A DNA stretch of 64,000 nucleotides from DATLMR01 sp035634255. GTDB lineage: Bacteria; Acidobacteriota; Blastocatellia; UBA7656. The translations under genes and the position numbers were made by a program. The stretch's first letter is position 1, and the number at the start of each line of letters is the position of its first letter. The stretch is from NCBI GenBank assembly GCA_035634255.1, contig DASQDI010000140.1, positions 1 to 64,000 of the forward strand. The letters are read 5' to 3'. Below are positions 1 to 7,180 of this stretch, piece by piece. The notes under the pieces are model-generated. The model did no database searches and was not told where the DNA came from. It worked only from the letters and a program-made list of their open reading frames with translations.

Positions 1-123
1 CGCAATTATTTGCTGGGCCGAGCTGGCGACCGCATCAATGCGATATTGAGCGGCTGTGGTTGGAACTTGAGAAAGCTGTGGCGAGAGTTCGTCGAAAACC
101 CTCGCCCTTGTTTGACTACCTGA
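1..123 (+). mobile_element. C-terminal end of an IS5-like transposase, cut by the window edge
   Basis: Frame 1 is open from the first base and reads 40 residues to a TGA at 121-123. It contains LLGRAGDRINAILSGCGWNL, the GDRINA...GCGWNLRKL pattern typical of the C-terminus of IS5-group DDE transposases. The same peptide, diverged, recurs at 4782-4904. The stop is followed by TGACTTTTTCAGGGACGACTA, and the second copy has TGACTTTTTCACCTTCGACTA, so the similarity runs past the stop towards what may be the right end of the element. The rest of the element lies left of the window, so whether it is intact cannot be judged. Confidence 0.75.
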
Positions 124-250
124 CTTTTTCAGGGACGACTAGAATAAACGAGCCGGGTGTGGAGCAAACCGAGCCAAGTTCATGAACAGGGCTAGAGGTT
201 CGTTTGGGGTGAAAGTAGAAAGTCTTGGTCACTTTCCAGCCGAATGAGTT

Positions 251-634
251 CTAAAGGTGCTTTGGGGAGGGAGTAGTCGCACTGTGTGCAAGAAACCTCA
301 TAAGGATTGCAATACCAATGCAAATAAGGTTACAAAAGCCGATATATTTGAATATACCCGGTGTTAGCAGTAAGTAAAATCCTACCGGTATAAAAGATAA
401 AACAGAAACAATCAGCATAAATAATGGCTTGTTCATCAGGGATGCCCAGCCTGAGAGGCAGGCTAAAGATATCAAGACAGCCACAAGTATATATGTTTCT
501 CCCGACAGGAATTCATTGCCGTAAGGGTTGAAAAAAACAAACATAAGATAAAGAATTGTAGCGGTAGTTGCGGCAACGAAACCAACCACTCGAAGGATAT
601 AAAGAGGAGATTTCATTCCTTTATTTTGCCACAT
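251..634 (-). CDS. small integral membrane protein, unknown function
   Basis: A 127-residue protein not recognised as a named family. Four hydrophobic stretches are visible (roughly residues 12-32, 45-65, 68-88 and 92-112), separated by short polar loops, so it is probably a four-helix inner-membrane protein. A GAGGAT ribosome-binding site lies about 12 nt before the chosen ATG. An internal Met at residue 7 is an alternative start, but its AAGGA is only one base away. It faces away from the IS5 fragment at the window edge and has no obvious operon partner. Its codons are AT-richer than those of the core genes later in the window, which suits an accessory gene. Confidence 0.6.
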   Translation of the reverse strand: MWQNKGMKSPLYILRVVGFVAATTATILYLMFVFFNPYGNEFLSGETYILVAVLISLACLSGWASLMNKPLFMLIVSVLSFIPVGFYLLLTPGIFKYIGFCNLICIGIAILMRFLAHSATTPSPKHL

Positions 635-844
635 AGCAGATTATCCTCAAGTGTCCCCGTGCTTGTTTGGCGTAGCGTACTGGGATTACGCATAAGGGTT
701 AGTGTTTTCTAGATTAAACAATTGCGATTGATGGCTACCTATTGCGGAAAGCGACGAATCCATAATCAGTTACTGTCAACAGTAAACGCTGCTTAAGCTT
801 ATAGCCATCTGCTTTCCGCAACAGATTGAGAATCCTTCAATTCT

Positions 845-1630
845 TCATCCGGAAAATCGGACTTTCCCATATATCAGGTTGGAATACTCTCCGCCATCAG
901 TACGGCTCCAACTACCGGTGTAGGTGCCGTTGGTATGGCCGTTAATTTGTACCCTCTCAAGCACCCAAGTCTTCCTCCCAGGGTTGCCGAAATCCCAATT
1001 ATAGTAATCGCCGAGTACCGAGTTACTAACTGTTGTTTGACCGTGTGAATACCAAGGCCGCCCATACTCTACGGAGTCTAGGAACCAATGCGTATTCACA
1101 CAAGATGGGTTAGCCCTCCAAACGCCGTCATGGTATTGCTCATATGATAATGTCCAATTGCTGTGGACTGCCCATAGGATGTAACTGGTGGTTTCTGTCA
1201 GCTTACAAAAGGCGGGATCCACAGTTTGTACTGTAACCCTAGCCCACCATCTTGACACGACGTATCCGGGAGTGGGCTCGTCATTACTGATCTTTTCGTC
1301 GTCCGTATCCTTCAAGGGATACTCATTGGGGTCCAAAAGGAAGGTCTTATACGTCCCATTGGCGATATCCACTTGATAGCCATACAGCAGGGTTCCGCTC
1401 CCGATAACGCGGTCAACTTCCGAGCTAATCGTGACAGAAGAGTCACTATACTTTTCGAGTTTAAAATTGGGGACAATCACTTGATTACCCGGTTCAGGTT
1501 GCAGTTGTAGCGTCGCTAGAAGTTGCCGCTCATTATTCTGAGCTTGTGAAGTGCCCCTTAGGCTCACATCTGGAAAGACAAGGGCGACGATCAACAGGCC
1601 GACTAAGTACAGGGCTTTAGCTTTGCTCAT
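845..1630 (-). CDS. secreted protein of unknown function
   Basis: A 261-residue protein with a Sec signal peptide: Lys near the N-terminus, then a hydrophobic run over about residues 7-18, with likely cleavage near SQA at about residue 30. The mature part is rich in Trp and Tyr (SRWWARV, SWSRTDGG) and beta-prone, with two Cys (in AFCKL and PSCVN) that could form a disulfide outside the cytoplasm. A clear AGGAG lies 7 nt before the ATG. No family was recognised. It is a single gene flanked by long intergenic DNA, with no operon partner in the same direction nearer than the membrane protein at 251-634. Confidence 0.65.
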   Translation of the reverse strand: MSKAKALYLVGLLIVALVFPDVSLRGTSQAQNNERQLLATLQLQPEPGNQVIVPNFKLEKYSDSSVTISSEVDRVIGSGTLLYGYQVDIANGTYKTFLLDPNEYPLKDTDDEKISNDEPTPGYVVSRWWARVTVQTVDPAFCKLTETTSYILWAVHSNWTLSYEQYHDGVWRANPSCVNTHWFLDSVEYGRPWYSHGQTTVSNSVLGDYYNWDFGNPGRKTWVLERVQINGHTNGTYTGSWSRTDGGEYSNLIYGKVRFSG

Positions 1631-1850
1631 TTTTTCTCCTTTTTTGACCTGGGGTGATTGCTTCTTCTATTCGAATAGACGTAATCCCGGAAACATATTT
1701 GGCGCTCTACTTTATTATGTTTACCGGTTATCCTCCCTATGCCCAATACCGTTTAAACTAAAAGCACCTAGCGCCACATTCTGGTGATAGGTACCGGTTG
1801 CCGAAGCAGCCAGCCGCGGTCGGGCGACTTGCTGGCTGACTAGCACAACA

Positions 1851-1949
1851 CACCATCTTGACAATCTATTGCTCGACATAACTATTAGCCCGTTGCTGAT
1901 CCGGTAGTAAACGGGCACGCTCACTTGCTATTGAACTGCGGCAGTAATG
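1851..1949. repeat. dispersed intergenic repeat, family B copy 1
   Basis: This block aligns by eye with 6634-6738. Both begin CACCATCT, share CTATTGCTCG, contain CGCTGAT or TGCTGAT in the middle, and end with TGAACTGCGGCAGTAATG. No protein-coding sense was found. It occupies the gap between 1631 and 2008, in which nothing else was recognised. Confidence 0.6.
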
Positions 1950-2008
1950 CCCGCAAGTGGATCTGCTAGTGTGAGTGCGGGAACGTCGAGGAGCTGACAT
2001 CTCCGCAG

Positions 2009-2362
2009 TTGGACAGGCCGATGAGGAAAGCTTGCACGTCGTGCCTACAGAAAGAGAAGAAAGCTAAACAGGAGGAGGCGGCGAGCCGAAGGAGGAGGGC
2101 CGACGAGGAGCGGGAGCGGCTGGGAGACAATTACCACCTGACGTGGGACTACAGGAAGACGAGGGCGAGCTTCACCCCTGAGCAGATGGCCAGGTATGAA
2201 GAGCTGATGCATGGCAGGAGCGGGATGTGGAATGAGCGAGAAGCGGTCGATGTAGTAATGCGTGAACCAGAGCCTGGAATATGTTGCGAGAGGTGCCTGA
2301 GAGAAGAGGCAGCGCCGCTTCCCGATCCACCAGAAGATGATCAGGATGAGCATGATGAGTAG
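2009..2362 (+). CDS. small charged protein with paired Cys motifs, unknown function
   Basis: A 117-residue protein starting at TTG (ATG at 2021 is the alternative) with GAGGAG about 13 nt upstream of the TTG. It carries CTSC near the N-terminus and CCERC near residue 95, which together could bind one zinc ion, although the spacing of about 85 residues is unusual. Between them lies a highly charged Lys/Arg/Glu helix, and the tail is strongly acidic. No family is recognised. The low-complexity character leaves some risk that it is not a real gene. The Cys pairs and the good ribosome-binding site argue for it. Confidence 0.5.
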   Translation: MDRPMRKACTSCLQKEKKAKQEEAASRRRRADEERERLGDNYHLTWDYRKTRASFTPEQMARYEELMHGRSGMWNEREAVDVVMREPEPGICCERCLREEAAPLPDPPEDDQDEHDE

Positions 2363-2701
2363 GATTAGCTAGAGTGCTCGTAAAGATGCAATCTAAAAAA
2401 GGGCGTGTCCACGCTGAGGCGGCTGGCTAAAATTGTTGTTCAGAATGGGAGGAGGCGCTAAGGCTATTGTGCAGCGGCAGGAAAGCTCAAATGGAGAGAC
2501 TCACCCAACATGGGGCCTGGCCTGTATAAATACTCTTCCGAAAGGCAGCTGAGCGGGGCCGCAAGGGAACACCTGCCTCTTCACCTCTTGTGACTGAAAA
2601 AACAACTCGTTAGTATTATATCTGTAATTTATGCCGGTTAATTCCGGTGTGAGGGACGGCTTGTAAGGCATAGTTTTGATTTGCTTAAAGGAGATTGGTT
2701 T
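2363..2701. other. intergenic stretch, nothing recognised
   Basis: There is no convincing gene, repeat copy or RNA here. The only clear signal is the AAAGGAGA ribosome-binding site at the right-hand end, which serves the zinc-ribbon gene that starts at 2702. Confidence 0.6.
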
Positions 2702-2989
2702 ATGAATTGTCCGGTCTGCGAGACGCCCGAATTGCTGATGAGTGAAAGACAAGGTATTGAAATTGACTACTGCCCTCAGTGTCGCGGTGTATGGCTGGAT
2801 CGAGGAGAACTGGACAAGATGATAGAGAGATCATCGAATTTGTCACCTAGGCCAAGGATGGAGAACCAAGCGCCTCCCCATTCAAACCAAGACCGTACTG
2901 GACGTGGTTATAGCGATTCTCACCAAGGAGGCTATTACAAGAAGAAGAAGCGGGAAGGGTTTCTGTCAGATTTATTTGACTTCGACTAG
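2702..2989 (+). CDS. TFIIB-type zinc-ribbon protein
   Basis: A 95-residue protein. The start at 2702 is chosen because AAAGGAGA lies just upstream and because the family begins right at the first Cys pair. CPVC at residues 3-6 and CPQC about 25 residues later form a four-Cys zinc ribbon, followed by GVWLDRGELDKM, the hallmark of the small bacterial zf-TFIIB family (PF13453-like). The remainder is a Gln/Ser/Gly-rich linker ending in a basic KKKK stretch and FLSDLFDFD. Such proteins are common single-domain zinc ribbons of unknown role; nucleic-acid or protein binding is an inference. It stands alone between intergenic regions. Confidence 0.88.
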   Translation: MNCPVCETPELLMSERQGIEIDYCPQCRGVWLDRGELDKMIERSSNLSPRPRMENQAPPHSNQDRTGRGYSDSHQGGYYKKKKREGFLSDLFDFD

Positions 2990-3242
2990 GCGGAGGCTAA
3001 TCTTACCCCCTCAAAAACACCCAACCCATCCCAGCCGCTGTAACTAAAAGTAGCAGCGATTTCCCAGTTAATAAATAAACACCCGCCCAAAATGCGCCCC
3101 AGTCCTGTGACATTGCGACAGGCCGCCCCTCCCAAATTAAGCGGGCTAACCTCCCGACCACTTTTGGAACCTGTTAAACCCGTCAGCCGTTAGACCTCAT
3201 ACGCTTAAACATACGCTCTTTACTGGCTATCGGAGTTCTAGC

Positions 3243-3854
3243 ATGCCATACACAGTCGAACAATTAACTGCGCTTATAGCACAGGAAAAAAATCAGCCGG
3301 TTGAGTTCATGCTTCAGGTCAGAGACATAGCGGCACTCACCAAGCTGATATGCGCCCTCGCCAATTCCGAGGGGGGCCTGGTCCTTGTGGGGGTCAGTGA
3401 CACAAGAGAGATACTCGGCACCGACGTAGAGCGAATCGGCCGGCTGTATCAGGGCGCGCTCTCAAGGACGGTCAACGCACCCCGCACGGAATTGGAAGCC
3501 ATTGATGTTGACGGTAAAAAAGTTGCCGCAATCACGGTAGCTAAAGCGCGGGACCTGGTCATGACAGACGAAGGGGTCTTTAAGCATACGAGCTATGCGG
3601 TAGAGCCCATGTCCCCGTCAGACATCTCAAAGGCCTTAGGGTCGAGTAACACCTTGGCTGCCGTCGAGCCGGGACATTTAGCAGAAGCGATGTCCCGGCT
3701 GACGAGAAGGGTAGAGGACCTCCAGGAGCAGATATGGCAAGGCGATGAGAAACTGAGGCTCGTAAGAAGCTTCCATAGTCAGGCCAAGGGCTACGCAATT
3801 AGCGCGATAGTCGGAGCGACGGCAGGTGTGTTATTTACGCTGCTGCTAAGGTGA
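3243..3854 (+). CDS. AlbA_2 (Schlafen-type) domain protein with C-terminal membrane anchor
   Basis: A 203-residue protein. Residues 10-130 match the AlbA_2/Schlafen nucleic-acid-binding fold: PVEFML, then ICALANSEGGLVLVGV, then the DGKKVAAITV strand. AlbA_2 domains are usually fused to helix-turn-helix or AAA modules in regulators and defence proteins. Here the domain is followed by a Leu-rich coiled coil (about 145-170) and a single hydrophobic C-terminal helix (about 181-202), which would tether it to the inner membrane with the AlbA_2 domain in the cytoplasm. A GGAG lies 11 nt before the ATG. It has no operon partner. A stress or defence role is a guess from the fold only. Confidence 0.8.
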   Translation: MPYTVEQLTALIAQEKNQPVEFMLQVRDIAALTKLICALANSEGGLVLVGVSDTREILGTDVERIGRLYQGALSRTVNAPRTELEAIDVDGKKVAAITVAKARDLVMTDEGVFKHTSYAVEPMSPSDISKALGSSNTLAAVEPGHLAEAMSRLTRRVEDLQEQIWQGDEKLRLVRSFHSQAKGYAISAIVGATAGVLFTLLLR

Positions 3855-4155
3855 GGGCTAGGATCTGAAGTAGAATAATCCCCGGTCAACCTCAGAGGTA
3901 TGCGCCCGAGCCAGCGGACCGAATCTGACGTGAATCTTTCGGAGACGCGCGGGTCTGGTGGGGCGGGGAATTAAGGGAGGGACATCCTAGGACTCATAAG
4001 CTAGGAAACAACGCTGATCCGTTACGCAAAATAGACCGTGATAGAGAAGCGGAAGATATGAAAGCAGGGCTAAAGCGATCCGCAAGAAGATCACCAAGAC
4101 ACCACCCCTCGTGAGGCCTTTCCGGGTATAATTTGGCTTGGGATAGGCTGCCCTG

Positions 4156-4301
4156 CCCATTTCGCCTCCTCCCCCGTTTATAGACCGTTATCAAAACATT
4201 GTTAGTTTTTATCAATTTCGACTTTTTTATTTTCTCGGCTCTAGGGGCCACCCGCCCTCAAAAATCGCTCTCAGGCCGTTTAAACACGATTTCCGGAAGT
4301 A
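4156..4301. repeat. dispersed intergenic repeat, family A, most diverged copy
   Basis: It shares ATTTCGCCTCC with the start of the 10.4 kb copy and AAATCGCTCTCAGGCC with the 7.1 kb copy, then GATTTCCGGAAG with the others. The middle is AT-rich and unlike the other copies. The rest of the gap 3855-4512 holds the promoter at 4382-4409 and nothing else recognised. Confidence 0.45.
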
Positions 4302-4381
4302 ACAGCTTGACCCCTTCCGCGCCCCGACTCCCGGATCGATCAATCCGGCTTGCGTACCGAGGGGAAGGTACGAGTCGGTCC

Positions 4382-4409
4382 TTGTAACCAACCCTACTGT
4401 TGGTATAAT
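4382..4409 (+). promoter_or_regulatory. sigma70-like promoter with a dyad in the spacer
   Basis: TTGTAA at 4382-4387 and a perfect TATAAT at 4404-4409 are separated by 16 nt. The spacer begins CCAAC and ends GTTGG, an inverted repeat that could be a repressor site. The next gene on this strand is the small secreted Cys-rich protein starting at 4513. Confidence 0.55.
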
Positions 4410-4512
4410 GGCTGCCAGCCAATTAATCAGTCGGTAATGTTAGGGGGCGGACTCCGCTCGCTAGCGTTGCCGGGTGTCCCAGTATTTTCCCTCTCAACCC
4501 AGTGGAGGAGAT

Positions 4513-4716
4513 ATGACCAAGCCGACTTACCTGCGCCACCTCTTGTTGCTGACCGTAGTGATATTCCTGATCCTGCTGCCGTCTATCGGGCCGCGCCCGA
4601 CGGTTTCCGCCTACGACTTCTGCTCGGACTGCTTCAGGGAGTGCCGGAAGTTAACGGGGGCGATGCGCGAGGCGTGTATGAATGGGTGCGTAGCCCAAGG
4701 GTGTGAAATACCTTGA
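4513..4716 (+). CDS. small secreted cysteine-rich peptide
   Basis: A 67-residue protein. The ATG at 4513 is preferred over one 39 nt upstream because GGAGGAG sits 5 nt before it. Residues 1-34 are a classic signal peptide with a long Leu/Val/Ile core, ending near TVSA. The mature part is only about 33 residues with six Cys: CSDC, EC, AC, NGC and QGC. The pattern C-x2-C-x3-C-x11-C-x3-C-x4-C suggests either three disulfides or a metal site after export. No known family is recognised. It has its own promoter-like sequence at 4382-4409 and no operon partner. An IS5 fragment follows 65 nt downstream. Confidence 0.7.
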   Translation: MTKPTYLRHLLLLTVVIFLILLPSIGPRPTVSAYDFCSDCFRECRKLTGAMREACMNGCVAQGCEIP

Positions 4717-4781
4717 ATACCCGATGGTGATGAAGGCTGTTCCCCTGTCTCCTCTCTCCCGAGGAGGCAGGGCCTGGTCTG

Positions 4782-4904
4782 GAGCGCAATCACCTGCTTG
4801 GGACCGTCGGAGATCGCATCAACGCGATGTTGAGCGGCTGCGGGTGGAATCTCAAGAAGCTCATGCGAGTTCTCGTAGAGCGGGCTTCTCTGGTTACTGC
4901 CTGA
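4782..4904 (+). mobile_element. IS5-like transposase C-terminal remnant
   Basis: Read in the frame ending at TGA 4902-4904, it gives NHLLGTVGDRINAMLSGCGW and then NLKKLMRVLVE, clearly homologous to the fragment at 1-123. Only the last 40 or so codons remain; no transposase sequence is seen upstream. Past the stop the two copies still match (TGACTTTTTCA...CGACTA). It is therefore a truncated insertion-sequence relic. Confidence 0.75.
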
Positions 4905-4933
4905 CTTTTTCACCTTCGACTAAATTAGATCGA

Positions 4934-5060
4934 ACCGCTTGAGCCCTTTTAGCCGCCAACCGTTTCATTCTCAGGCCAAATACGCGCGATTTCCGGGAAG
5001 CCGGAAAAGATCATTCTGATTTGGCACCGGAAGGCTTCACTGACTGCTGTGGCATTGCTG
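4934..5060. repeat. dispersed intergenic repeat, family A copy
   Basis: It begins ACCGCTTGAGCCCTTTTAG and includes CAGGCCAAATACGCGCGATT, then TTCCGGGAAG, GGCACCGGAAGGCTT and GGCATTGCTG. All of these have counterparts in order at 10381-10560. It lacks the hairpin insert present in that copy. It starts directly after the IS5 relic. Confidence 0.7.
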
Positions 5061-5113
5061 GTCTCGTTCGGCATCCTCCATACTTTATCAACGCATTCCT
5101 CCTATGGTTTTAT

Positions 5114-6175
5114 TTAGCTACAACCGCAGGTCCCACTAGCCGTGTTTAGGTCCGTTATGGTGAAGGTGGTCTCGCTTCCAAATATCTTCACTGAGACAGT
5201 CCCTTTGTTTTGGGTCGTATCAAGCCTCACCAGCACCCTGCGATCCAGTCCATTATGCTGCAGAGTTATTATCCCTCCCTTTTTTATTACGGCCCCTACT
5301 CCGCCGATGGTAAGGCCTGAGCATGTCGTAAACTGGTACTCGCCTGTTGTAGAACTGAACTGGAAGTTGTTACCGTTACTCTCGTCTTGCAGGCACCTAT
5401 CGAATAATAAACTGAAAGACAAATCTTCAATGAGTATGGCGATGACCTCACCATCGGGATTCATATCCAGCCTGCTCAACACGACTTTCTTTATCCCAGT
5501 AGGTGACGACACCTGCAACTGTACGTAGGAGGATCCAGGAGATATCTGGACATCAGTGCTTACTACCATATTGTTGGCATCAAACCCTTGTAGCTGAAAT
5601 GTGCCACTAGCCCGCCCAGCCGAAGCGATCAAAGAGACGAATAGAGCGGGGGAGTCGAACGTAATTGTTTCGGGGTCTGTGGCCCTACCTCCGGAAGTAA
5701 AGCTCGCACGCCTGTTGAAGGCCAAGAAGTTGGGGCCGCTGACTGGGGGCACTCCAAAGTTACTACAATTATGAAGGATCGCACCGCCGGAGGTTGGGTC
5801 TGGCCCGCTGAAGTGCACACCGAGTGGCGCATATATCTCAGTGAGCGGCGAAGTATCCACAAAAAGACAGGAGGCGAATAGAGGATTGCCTGATGCGTCA
5901 TGGTCGAAGTCAATAAATGTAGTGGAAGGCGACTGTAAGTCGAGCCTGCTCCCACTCCGTAGGGGGACGTATATTCTCGCGACCGTGGGTGATTCTGAGG
6001 ATTCTGCGTCACTTGTAGGAACTCCATTCCTGACCACCTCCGCTGACCGCGAGGATGCGATAGGTACAACTGGCTGCCATGATAGCAGGCTAAGGAATAA
6101 CGCTCCGCATATGAAGGCAAAGTAGCCACTGAGGCCGATCCTGGGCTTTACTCTTGTGGATCCTTTATTAATCAT
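5114..6175 (-). CDS. secreted jelly-roll protein with a shared C-terminal domain
   Basis: 353 residues. The ATG at 6175 is chosen because AAGGAGT lies 7 nt upstream; an earlier ATG would add 12 residues without a ribosome-binding site. The N-terminus is a signal peptide (hydrophobic about residues 17-33). The middle (about 65-255) reads ITFDSPALFVSLIASAGRA... and GIKKVVLS, the beta-sandwich pattern seen in many secreted carbohydrate-binding-like proteins. The last 90 or so residues (from CLQDESN to the terminal CGC) match the C-terminus of the subtilase at 54949-59757 in CLQD, TGxYxF, TLxH, DRRVxVRL and TITD. The protein is probably exported and retained or matured through that tail (inference). 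Confidence 0.75.
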   Translation of the reverse strand: MINKGSTRVKPRIGLSGYFAFICGALFLSLLSWQPVVPIASSRSAEVVRNGVPTSDAESSESPTVARIYVPLRSGSRLDLQSPSTTFIDFDHDASGNPLFASCLFVDTSPLTEIYAPLGVHFSGPDPTSGGAILHNCSNFGVPPVSGPNFLAFNRRASFTSGGRATDPETITFDSPALFVSLIASAGRASGTFQLQGFDANNMVVSTDVQISPGSSYVQLQVSSPTGIKKVVLSRLDMNPDGEVIAILIEDLSFSLLFDRCLQDESNGNNFQFSSTTGEYQFTTCSGLTIGGVGAVIKKGGIITLQHNGLDRRVLVRLDTTQNKGTVSVKIFGSETTFTITDLNTASGTCGCS

Positions 6176-6281
6176 TTTCTTTACTCCTTTTATTCCGAGC
6201 AGGCAGGGCACCGGCCCATTTGTGAAGGCAGAATGTCCTGAATTTTACTGAGTGCCCAAAGGAGCTGCCTCGGACTCCATA

Positions 6282-6428
6282 TCAGGGAAGTCTCTGCACC
6301 AACTCCTTGAGCCGCCTCAGCTCAGCCTCAAGAGCCGTGATACGTTGAAGGATCTGTTCCTTTGTCACATCGGGAGCATCCGGATCAACCGGGGACCCTC
6401 CCACGCGTGTGTCGAAGTTGGCAAGCAC
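6282..6428 (-). pseudogene. remnant or very small ORF ending in a coiled coil
   Basis: The minus strand reads NFDTRVGGSPVDPDAPDVTK, then EQILQRITALEAELRRLKEL and VQRLP before a TGA at 6282-6284. The codons give a convincing amphipathic coiled coil, as at the C-terminus of many secreted acidobacterial proteins. There is no ATG in this frame before an upstream stop; only a GTG at 6428 is available, without a clear ribosome-binding site. An ATG in another frame at about 6460 suggests a frameshift. I read it as the surviving 3' end of a decayed gene. Confidence 0.4.
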
Positions 6429-6633
6429 AAGCCTGCAAGGGATGGATAATGATACCCATAATAGATAGACGGAACCTAGGCTTCAATTAATTCAAGAGAG
6501 TAAGGTCAGTGTTAAGGGAAGAGGAGGCGGGAACGTATTGATCAGCTATTAAAGACGAACCTGTTATAAATACTGAAAATACGTTGTCTGGAGTACGCTG
6601 CCACAAGAGACCGCGCTAAAGCGGTTCGCGCAG

Positions 6634-6738
6634 CACCATCTAACTGTCTGACAGGCTATTGCTCGGCAGAAGGATTTGCCCCTCGCTGATGTGATAGGGA
6701 ACATCTGCGCTCACCCGTGTTGAACTGCGGCAGTAATG
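6634..6738. repeat. dispersed intergenic repeat, family B copy 2
   Basis: It is the counterpart of 1851-1949: CACCATCT, GCTATTGCTCGGCAG, CCTCGCTGAT, GCGCTCACCCGTGTTGAACT and GCGGCAGTAATG in the same order and spacing. The rest of 6429-7020 has no gene I can support. Confidence 0.6.
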
Positions 6739-7020
6739 GACTATACTAGGCGAGCCTGTGCGGAGTAGCAGCCTTGAAGGTATTCATATCCTACAGCCAC
6801 GACTCGCCTCAACACGCAGCCCGCGTCCCTGCCCTGGGTGATCGCCTGATCGAGCAGGGGATTGAATGAATCCTTGATCAGTAAGAAGAATCTCAGCTCA
6901 AGACTGGCCTTTGTGGGAGGGGCGGAGGGTCTGGCCAGCACGTTGATGTCTTATTGAACTCAAGCCCCGATTTTTACCACATACGGGCTTTGATTGTCGT
7001 TTTCTGAGCTCAAGAATAGC

Positions 7021-7159
7021 CATCTCCGTCGATTTCGCCCCCTGGCCGGTTAGAGACCACCCGCTTGAACCCTTTTAGTCGCCAACCCGGGGTAGGGTGC
7101 AGGGGCCTCTGTACCTGAAAATCGCTCTCAGGCCAAATATGCGCGATCTCCGGGGGGCT
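7021..7159. repeat. dispersed intergenic repeat, family A copy
   Basis: It matches 10351-10500 closely: GATTTCGCC, GGCCGGTT, GACCACCCGCTTGAACCCTT, TTAGTCGCCAACC, GGGGTAGGGTGCAGGG and GCCAAATATGCGCGATCTCC. The left half of the internal hairpin found at 10424-10464 has been lost. It ends 22 nt before the stop codon of the ADOP permease. Confidence 0.75.
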
Positions 7160-7180
7160 ACTGAAGATCCAACCCAGGAC

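Noticed and set aside
2501..2752. Minus-strand frame of 83 residues upstream of the zinc-ribbon gene
   Set aside because: It overlaps the start of the well-supported zinc-ribbon gene on the other strand and has no motif.
3994..4251. Minus-strand frame of 85 residues in the 3.9-4.5 kb gap
   Set aside because: It lies partly within repeat copy A (4156-4301), has no ribosome-binding site, and the composition is not protein-like.
6741..6941. Minus-strand frame of 66 residues between the repeat copies
   Set aside because: No start signals, no family, and the codon pattern is no better than in the other frames.
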